This document shows, in pieces, positions 5,738-9,944 of a stretch of 9,944 nt of DNA. Below the pieces are notes generated by a model. It made no database searches and was not told the origin of the DNA. It saw only the letters and a program-made list of their open reading frames with translations. The stretch covers positions 1-9,944 of the forward strand of contig JAVBKA010000043.1 of the NCBI GenBank assembly GCA_031546715.1, written 5' to 3'. Made by a program: the position numbers and the translations under genes. Each line of letters begins with the position of its first letter. The stretch's first letter is position 1. This stretch comes from JAVBKA01 sp031546715. Its GTDB lineage: Bacteria; Bacillota; Clostridia; Oscillospirales; UBA929.

Positions 5738-8700
5738 AACCGTTATACCTGACTATGTCCGCTTTTGGACCCTACTCAAAAGCCGTCAGCATAGATTTTA
5801 CACGGCTTGGAAGTAACGGCATATACCTTATAACAGGGGAAACAGGCGCGGGGAAAACCAGCATTTTTGACGGCATTACCTATGCGCTGTACGGCAGCTC
5901 CAGCGGCGGCGGGCGCACGGCGGACATGCTTCGCAGTCAAGGCGCAGACCCTGAAATTGTTACATATGTGAAGCTGAAATTTGAATGTTTTGGCAAGGAA
6001 TACACCATCGAACGCCGCCCACAACAGGCTCGCAAACGCGGCACATCCCTAACGGCGGCCTTTGCCGAGCTGACTAACCCTGACGGCACGGCGGTAACAG
6101 GTACGTCCAATGTAAACAACCGAATTTCGGAACTTTTAGGGCTGACTGCCAACCAGTTTACCCAGATTATTATGCTACCTCAAGGAAAATTCGAGCGGCT
6201 GCTTCAAAGTGACACCGCTGAGCGCACTGAGATTTTGCGCAGTATTTTCCACACAGGGGCTATTTTGGATATGCAAAACCGCCTGAAAGAGATGGCGTTA
6301 GAGAGCGAAAAAAAGCTTGCAGAGTTAAAGCGCAGTATGAACCAAAGTGCAGAAGCCGTTATGGAGCTGGACTTTGAGGGAGACTGCTTGCTTAACACCT
6401 CAGGCTTTTTAGCCGCGCTGCAAGACAAAAACACCACTGACCAAGCCATTAGAACACAGCAATCCGAAGAATTATCTGCCGCAGACGGAAAGCTCCATAA
6501 ACTGACTGAACGGCTTGCCGTACTGTCAGACATAAACGCACGCTTTGAGGCTCTTAACCTCAAAACCGCTGAGCTTCAAGGACTTGAGGAGAAAAAGCCG
6601 AAAATAGAAACATTGAAAGACCGAGTGGCATTGTCCCAGACGGCTTTGGACATAGTGAAGCCTGTGCAGGACGAGCTTGCAAAGGTGGGAAAAGAGCGTA
6701 GTACTGCCGAGGATAAAGCCGTGGAAATGGAGCGGACTGTTGCAGAAAATGCGGCAACCCTTGAAAATGCGGAGCAGGAGCTTAAGGCGCAGCAGATGCG
6801 TTTACCAGAAGCTGAAAGCTTGCAAACAGAACTGAGCGACTTGCAAAAGCAACTGCCTATGTATGACATTGTTGACGCTAAGCAGACTGCGCTGAAAAAG
6901 CTGAACCGCTGTTTTGATGAGTTGAATCAAGAACGGTCAGCTAAGGAAGCCGTTAAGTCAAGCACCGAAGCCGAGCTAACACAGCTTGAAGCGGCTGATA
7001 AGCAATTGTCGGTGTTGGAGCTTAAGCTTGAGCAGGCAAAGAGCCGCTTACAGCGAGCTTTAGACATTAAAAATGACGCTGAAAAGTGCGAGAAATATTC
7101 TAAAGAGTTTGCGCAAGCCGAATTAGAGCTTAAAAATCAGCAAAAACGGTTTGTATCATCACAGGGCGAGCTTGAAATCGCCCATGCTCATTATAGGCAT
7201 TTCCACGCGCAGTTTTTGTCCGCACAAGCGGGTATTATGGCTAGGGATTTGACCGATGGTCAACCCTGTCCCGTATGCGGAAGTGCGGAGCATCCGTGCC
7301 TTGCGAAGCTGTCTTTGGATTGTCCGACAGAGGCTGAGCTAGAGGCTGCCTCGGAGAAAGCGGAGGCACTTCAAAAGCAGACCAATAATTTGGCGACAGC
7401 TTGCAGCAGTGCCAAAACTATGGCGGAGGAAAAAAGCCGACAGTCTGCCGAGGCACTGGAGGTTCTTAAGGAAACCCAGAGATTTGTGAGCCTTAATGAC
7501 CTGCTTCTCAGAAAAACGGAAGAGGAATTTCATGAATCACAGCTTATCAAGGAGCTTGAAAATGAGCTGACGGCCTTGGCGGGTGCAGAAGCAAAGGCGG
7601 CAGTTTGTAAAGCACTGCTCGTGACCCTCGGGGAGGAAATCGGGCGGATAGTCAAGCAAGCCGAGGACTGTCAGCAGGAGAAAACCGCCTTAGAATCGGA
7701 AATCGCAACACATATTAAATATATATCATTGCCTTCAAAAACTGACGCCGTCGCCAAGGAAAAGACCTTGAGCAGTCAGATAATGGCACTGAAAAATGCC
7801 CTGAACACCGCAGAAGCGGCGTATAAAACAGCGTCCGAAACACTAAAGGCAAATGACGCGGTGCTGAAAATTCTCAAGGGCAGCGTCGAGGAACTGACCC
7901 GAAAATCCGCCGCCCAACGACAACTATTTGACGAAAAGCTTGCAGAAGCGGGCTTTGAAAGCGAGGAAGCGTACCTCGGCAAGCTGTGTACTCAAGCGGA
8001 ATTGACGGAGATGAAAAAGGAAATCGCTGACTTTGAACACCAAACCGCACTGTTGACCCATGACAAAAATCGTCTCCTTGAGGAAACCAAGGGTAAAGCC
8101 CCTGCCGAACTTGCCGACCTTGAGAGCGAGAGAACAGAGCTTGAAGTCAGAAAGCAGGAAGTCGCCCTTGAGCTGGAAAAGTTAGGGATTATTATCAGCA
8201 CAAATAAAGCCGCATACACTGCAATCAGTGCCGCGGCGCAGCGCAAAGAGACTCAGGAGCAGGAGCTTGGTCAGCTTGCCAGTCTAAGCAAAACTGCGAA
8301 CGGCGGCTTTGCGGGTAAAGAGCGGCTATCCTTTGAAACCTACATACAGCAGGTGTATTTTGAAAAAATTCTATACTACGCAAATCGTCGGCTGTACACC
8401 ATGACGGGGGCGCGTTATGAGATGGTGCGGAGAGAAGCGGCGGACAATTTGAGCAAAAAAAGCGGTCTGGACATTGATGTCCTAGACCATGATAACGGAA
8501 AACAGCGTGATGTTAAGTCCTTATCAGGCGGCGAAACGTTCCTAGCGTCCCTCGCGCTGGCACTGGGACTGTCAGACGTTGTGCAAATGACCAGCGGCGG
8601 CGTGCGCCTAGACGCTATGTTTATAGACGAAGGCTTCGGCTCGTTGGACGAGGGTACTTTGGACACGGCAATTGAGGCTTTGCTGAAAATCGCCGAGGGC

Positions 8701-8799
8701 GACCGTATTATTGGAATTATATCCCATGTGAAGGAGCTTCGGGATAGGGTGGAGAAGAAGATGGTCGTAGTACGCGGCGGCAGGGTAAGCTTGGAGTAA
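5734..8799 (+). CDS. sbcC: exonuclease subunit SbcC (Rad50-type SMC ATPase)
   Basis: This 1021-residue SMC-like ATPase pairs with SbcD to process DNA ends and hairpins. The N-terminal lobe has Walker A G-E-T-G-A-G-K-T at 35-42 and the Q-loop glutamine at about 150 (M-L-P-Q-G-K-F). Two long Glu/Lys/Leu/Ala-rich coiled-coil stretches (about 170-500 and 530-860) flank the zinc hook C-P-V-C at 512-515, where two molecules dimerise through zinc. The C-terminal lobe carries the ABC signature L-S-G-G-E at 930-934, Walker B A-M-F-I-D-E ending at D965/E966, the D-loop S-L-D at 970-972 and the H-loop histidine at about 998. Every catalytic motif is intact. The start overlaps the sbcD stop (ATGA at 5734-5737). 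Length is typical for the family. Confidence 0.97.
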   Translation: MKPLYLTMSAFGPYSKAVSIDFTRLGSNGIYLITGETGAGKTSIFDGITYALYGSSSGGGRTADMLRSQGADPEIVTYVKLKFECFGKEYTIERRPQQARKRGTSLTAAFAELTNPDGTAVTGTSNVNNRISELLGLTANQFTQIIMLPQGKFERLLQSDTAERTEILRSIFHTGAILDMQNRLKEMALESEKKLAELKRSMNQSAEAVMELDFEGDCLLNTSGFLAALQDKNTTDQAIRTQQSEELSAADGKLHKLTERLAVLSDINARFEALNLKTAELQGLEEKKPKIETLKDRVALSQTALDIVKPVQDELAKVGKERSTAEDKAVEMERTVAENAATLENAEQELKAQQMRLPEAESLQTELSDLQKQLPMYDIVDAKQTALKKLNRCFDELNQERSAKEAVKSSTEAELTQLEAADKQLSVLELKLEQAKSRLQRALDIKNDAEKCEKYSKEFAQAELELKNQQKRFVSSQGELEIAHAHYRHFHAQFLSAQAGIMARDLTDGQPCPVCGSAEHPCLAKLSLDCPTEAELEAASEKAEALQKQTNNLATACSSAKTMAEEKSRQSAEALEVLKETQRFVSLNDLLLRKTEEEFHESQLIKELENELTALAGAEAKAAVCKALLVTLGEEIGRIVKQAEDCQQEKTALESEIATHIKYISLPSKTDAVAKEKTLSSQIMALKNALNTAEAAYKTASETLKANDAVLKILKGSVEELTRKSAAQRQLFDEKLAEAGFESEEAYLGKLCTQAELTEMKKEIADFEHQTALLTHDKNRLLEETKGKAPAELADLESERTELEVRKQEVALELEKLGIIISTNKAAYTAISAAAQRKETQEQELGQLASLSKTANGGFAGKERLSFETYIQQVYFEKILYYANRRLYTMTGARYEMVRREAADNLSKKSGLDIDVLDHDNGKQRDVKSLSGGETFLASLALALGLSDVVQMTSGGVRLDAMFIDEGFGSLDEGTLDTAIEALLKIAEGDRIIGIISHVKELRDRVEKKMVVVRGGRVSLE

Positions 8800-8817
8800 T
8801 AAGCGCTGCGCCGCTTA
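8800..8817 (+). terminator. hairpin directly after the sbcC stop (weak terminator candidate)
   Basis: TAAGCG-CTGCGC-CGCTTA forms a perfect 6-bp stem starting one base after the sbcC stop. The following CTCCCTTCCCTT is pyrimidine-rich but has no clean T-run. It may end the pnp-to-sbcC transcript, or it may be the edge of the repeat-like intergenic sequence that follows. Confidence 0.35.
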
Positions 8818-8840
8818 CTCCCTTCCCTTGGAGGGTAATT

Positions 8841-8899
8841 ACTTGTCCAAGTGCATGGATGGAGGTATGGAACAAAACGCATAAAAAACCACGCCATCC
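8841..8899. repeat. short inverted repeats between sbcC and the RAYT fragment
   Basis: ACTTG-TC-CAAGT at 8841-8852 is a perfect 5-bp stem. GGATGG (8857-8862) can pair with CCATCC (8894-8899). This 100-bp stretch has no open frame of its own on the plus strand and looks like a composite intergenic repeat. Minus-strand frames running out of the RAYT fragment cross it without a recognisable product. Confidence 0.35.
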
Positions 8900-8920
8900 A
8901 ATCTCCTCTGTTCCTCCGAG

Positions 8921-9070
8921 TAGGGGCGACCCTGTGTGGTCGCCCTGTAAAAACAAGACAAAATGTATATGGTCAGGCATAATAATATATTTATCAACAT
9001 TGGTATTTGCAAATTTATTTTGGGTTTCAAACAACCATTTTTCAATTATTTTGTCTGGACGATTTGGGCG
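8921..9070 (-). pseudogene. fragment of a REP-associated tyrosine transposase (RAYT)
   Basis: Fifty minus-strand codons read as the central part of a RAYT/Y1-transposase domain: a D-K-I-I-E-K-W helix, then V-D-K-Y-I-I-M-P-D-H-I-H with the HxH pair that binds metal in HUH-type Y1 enzymes, then F-V-L-F-L-Q. The fragment then enters a REP-like hairpin (G-D-H-T-G-S-P-L). The frame stays open to a stop at about 8717, but the residues after the hairpin do not look like the family's tyrosine-bearing C-terminal part. The expected N-terminus (R-L-x-x-F-D-Y type) is also absent. Upstream the sequence switches to a nucleotidyltransferase start. This is therefore a remnant without the catalytic tyrosine, related to the intact-looking RAYT at the right edge. 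Confidence 0.7.
8924..8945. repeat. REP-like hairpin at the 3' end of a RAYT fragment
   Basis: GGGCGACC (8924-8931), a CTGTGT loop and GGTCGCCC (8938-8945) form a perfect 8-bp stem, preceded by GTAG on the plus strand. On the minus strand the same bases encode G-D-H-T-G-S-P-L in frame with the RAYT fragment, directly after its H-I-H segment. The compact GC-rich palindrome next to a RAYT sequence is what a REP element looks like. Copy number elsewhere in the genome cannot be judged here. Confidence 0.6.
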
Positions 9071-9180
9071 ACTTTTTGTGTTCCACGAACATATGAGCCA
9101 ATTAGGATTATTGAATTTATTAAGCTTTCGTTTGTTGCCCAGTTGATTGTCTGATTAATAAAATTATCAAACATTTTCAT
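9046..9180 (-). pseudogene. N-terminal fragment of a nucleotidyltransferase
   Basis: A minus-strand frame of 44 codons starts M-K-M-F-D-N-F. Met3 (9172-9174) is the likelier start, eight bases after an AGAGG ribosome binding site. Residues 28-36 are G-S-Y-V-R-G-T-Q-K, preceded by a helix (I-N-W-A) and a hydrophobic strand (S-I-I-L-I). This matches the opening of the minimal nucleotidyltransferase fold, G-S-x-A-R-G, found in aminoglycoside and streptomycin nucleotidyltransferases and related proteins. The D-x-D metal site that should follow about 10 residues later is missing: after Lys36 the sequence becomes that of a RAYT in another frame and the ORF stops at 9046-9048. The gene is cut to about its first 36 codons and cannot be active. 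Family assignment rests on one motif plus the expected secondary structure. Confidence 0.5.
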
Positions 9181-9208
9181 TACCTCTTTCGTTACAAAAT
9201 ATTCACTC

Positions 9209-9242
9209 GGTACGCTGTCACGATTTATGAAATCGCCGTACC
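9209..9242. repeat. two-step hairpin upstream of the nucleotidyltransferase fragment
   Basis: GGTACG (9209-9214) pairs with CGTACC (9237-9242). Inside this, CGATTT (9221-9226) pairs with AAATCG (9230-9235) around a 3-base loop, leaving a 6/1 internal loop. A perfect 12-bp palindrome, TAACAATTGTTA (9243-9254), adjoins it. The structure lies 30-70 bp before the nucleotidyltransferase start on the minus strand, so it would be in that gene's leader or be a recombination/repeat site. Confidence 0.5.
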
Positions 9243-9329
9243 TAACAATTGTTAAGTCAATTCATGCCGTCGAAAACATTTATACTTACGAATTACGAGC
9301 ATTTTCAGCCATGAACGGCGTTATGCTTA
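9240..9329 (-). other. weak attC-like arrangement
   Basis: Read on the minus strand, GCATAAC (9323-9329) and GTTAGGT (9240-9246) are 90 bp apart and face each other as imperfect inverted boxes. GTTAGGT fits the integron core consensus GTTRRRY. Inside them TTCATG/CATGAA (9261-9266 / 9311-9316) and GAAAA/TTTTC can pair. The spacers between outer and inner boxes are unequal (14 versus 4-5 bases) and there is no integrase gene in the window, so this is only a resemblance. The context, two antibiotic-modifying-type gene fragments in the same orientation on either side, is what makes it worth noting. Confidence 0.15.
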
Positions 9330-9406
9330 TACTGTGAGGTTGTAGTATAATTCATTTGAAGTTAATTTTATTAATATTGTAAAGCTATATCTTGTGGTAG
9401 TAACTT

Positions 9407-9640
9407 TTATACTTCGGCTATGATAGCCCAATTATATGTTTCATAGCTTTGATAAGAGTTAATCCATGAAACCAGCAAATTCTTTGTAACTTCAATGTTG
9501 CCATGAGGCTCCCATGATAAGAATTTACAAACTTCACTGTCATTTGCCCAATTATTAAACATATTCTGGGCATCTGCAATTTCAAGTTTTCTTAATATCA
9601 ATCTCTCGGTTTCGATCGTTTTTGTTCCAATATTGTTCAA
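9407..9640 (-). CDS. truncated GNAT N-acetyltransferase (N-terminal part, RimJ/RimL-like)
   Basis: This frame of 77 residues has the opening of the RimJ/RimL group of GNAT acetyltransferases: T-I-E-T-E-R-L-I-L-R-K-L, then D-A-Q-N-M-F-N-N-W, E-V-C-K-F-L-S-W-E-P-H and finally Y-N-W-A-I-I-A-E. In complete members (about 170-180 residues) this is followed by the acetyl-CoA binding core with its Q/R-x-x-G-x-A/G loop. Here the frame stops at 9407-9409 just after the strand before that core. All three frames after the stop show nothing related, so the gene is a 3'-truncated remnant, probably inactive. The start is TTG at 9638-9640, five bases after a perfect AGGAGGAG (9646-9653), which lies inside the last codons of the RAYT; the RAYT stop directly precedes the TTG. 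The two could thus be co-translated. Confidence 0.7.
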   Translation of the reverse strand: MNNIGTKTIETERLILRKLEIADAQNMFNNWANDSEVCKFLSWEPHGNIEVTKNLLVSWINSYQSYETYNWAIIAEV

Positions 9641-9944
9641 TTAAACTCCTCCTATTTTATAGTACATATCCTCATTCCATTTTATAGGGTTTTCGTCTAT
9701 ATAACGCCAAATTTCTTGATACGCCTGTTCATTTCTTATGATTTCATCATAGAATGATGTTTGCCAGATTTTCCGTCCCTCTACATTATCATGTTTATTG
9801 CAAAGTCTCGTCGAAAGAGATTTAAATGCACAAACGATATCCGTCAGAGTAGGGCGGGGGCTTGCTCCCGCTGTTTCTGCCTCTAATATAATAATTGCAT
9901 GAATGTGTGTTGGCATGATAGCATACTTATCAATCTTTACAAAT
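9641..9944 (-). CDS. REP-associated tyrosine transposase (RAYT), 5' part beyond the window
   Basis: The minus-strand frame is open to the right edge (at least 101 codons) and stops at 9641-9643. An internal Met at 9914-9916 is not the true start, because family sequence (K-I-D-K-Y-A-I) precedes it. It has the HxH metal-binding motif in A-I-M-P-T-H-I-H-A-I-I-I, a linker (E-A-E-T-A-G-A-S-P-R-P-T), the helix V-C-A-F-K-S-L-S-T-R and the conserved end W-Q-T-S-F-Y-D-E-I-I-R-N-E, then Q-A-Y-Q-E-I-W-R-Y-I-D-E-N-P. That last segment contains the tyrosine(s) expected to attack DNA. RAYTs are single-copy or low-copy housekeeping-like Y1 transposases that recognise REP hairpins. The linker is encoded by a GC-rich near-perfect hairpin (9854-9871). 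The C-terminus looks complete and undamaged. Confidence 0.82.
   Translation of the reverse strand, partial: FVKIDKYAIMPTHIHAIIILEAETAGASPRPTLTDIVCAFKSLSTRLCNKHDNVEGRKIWQTSFYDEIIRNEQAYQEIWRYIDENPIKWNEDMYYKIGGV
9646..9653 (-). promoter_or_regulatory. ribosome binding site of the GNAT fragment, inside the RAYT 3' end
   Basis: AGGAGGAG on the minus strand is followed by a 5-nt spacer that includes the RAYT stop TAA, and then by the TTG start at 9640. It overlaps the codons for the last Gly-Gly-Val of the RAYT. Confidence 0.65.
9854..9871. repeat. REP-like hairpin inside the RAYT coding sequence
   Basis: GCGGGGGC (9854-9861), a TT loop and GCTCCCGC (9864-9871) pair along 8 bp with a single G-T mismatch, preceded by GTAGG on the plus strand. 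In the minus-strand RAYT frame it encodes A-G-A-S-P-R in the variable linker after the H-I-H motif. It occupies the same relative place as the hairpin at 8924-8945 in the other RAYT fragment. Confidence 0.5.

Noticed and set aside
8717..8920. Continuation of the RAYT fragment's frame past the hairpin as extra coding sequence
   Set aside because: After the G-D-H-T-G-S-P-L segment the residues do not resemble the tyrosine-bearing C-terminal half of RAYTs, and the frame runs into the sbcC 3' end on the opposite strand.
8859..9154. Plus-strand frames opposite the RAYT and nucleotidyltransferase fragments
   Set aside because: They are antisense shadows of minus-strand sequences that carry recognisable family motifs; the plus-strand peptides do not.

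Overview
The window most likely comes from a chromosome of a Gram-positive Clostridia-type bacterium, possibly gut Oscillospirales. The reasons are strong purine-rich ribosome binding sites, TTG starts, moderate GC, the pnp / M16-peptidase gene order known from Firmicutes (pnpA and ymxG lie close together in Bacillus subtilis), and REP-associated tyrosine transposase (RAYT) genes with REP-like hairpins. The taxonomic call is an inference; no rRNA or tRNA is present to confirm it.

Layout. (1) Positions 1-1178 hold no convincing complete gene. They contain an open frame that may be the last 38 codons of a transposase, an inverted pair of short REP-like sequences, a 118-bp tandem duplication with a hairpin in each copy, a perfect 24-bp palindrome inside an 8-bp direct repeat, a strongly A/C-rich stretch, and the leader of pnp with a small hairpin plus T-run and a 15-bp direct repeat just before the ribosome binding site. 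(2) Positions 1179-8799 are the gene-dense core, all on the plus strand: pnp (polynucleotide phosphorylase), an M16 zinc peptidase, sbcD and sbcC. The last three genes are joined by two ATGA stop/start overlaps, and a large imperfect hairpin separates pnp from the peptidase. (3) Positions 8800-9944 carry decayed accessory DNA, with all recognisable coding on the minus strand: a RAYT running off the right edge, the N-terminal third of a GNAT acetyltransferase, the N-terminus of a nucleotidyltransferase, and a second RAYT fragment that ends in a REP-like hairpin.

How the genes fit together. PNPase degrades RNA from the 3' end. SbcD and SbcC form the Mre11/Rad50-type nuclease that opens and trims hairpin and double-stranded DNA ends. 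The M16 peptidase is translationally linked to sbcD. The window is rich in palindromes and hairpins on both sides of an SbcCD operon, which is notable because SbcCD is known to attack long DNA palindromes; the ones here are short and probably tolerated.

I did not find a clearly new multi-gene system. The observations most worth a second look are in the flanks: REP-type hairpins encoded in frame inside both RAYT sequences, a nucleotidyltransferase/RAYT junction that falls on a copy of the REP arm sequence, a weak attC-like arrangement between the GNAT and nucleotidyltransferase fragments, and the palindrome and tandem repeat upstream of pnp.
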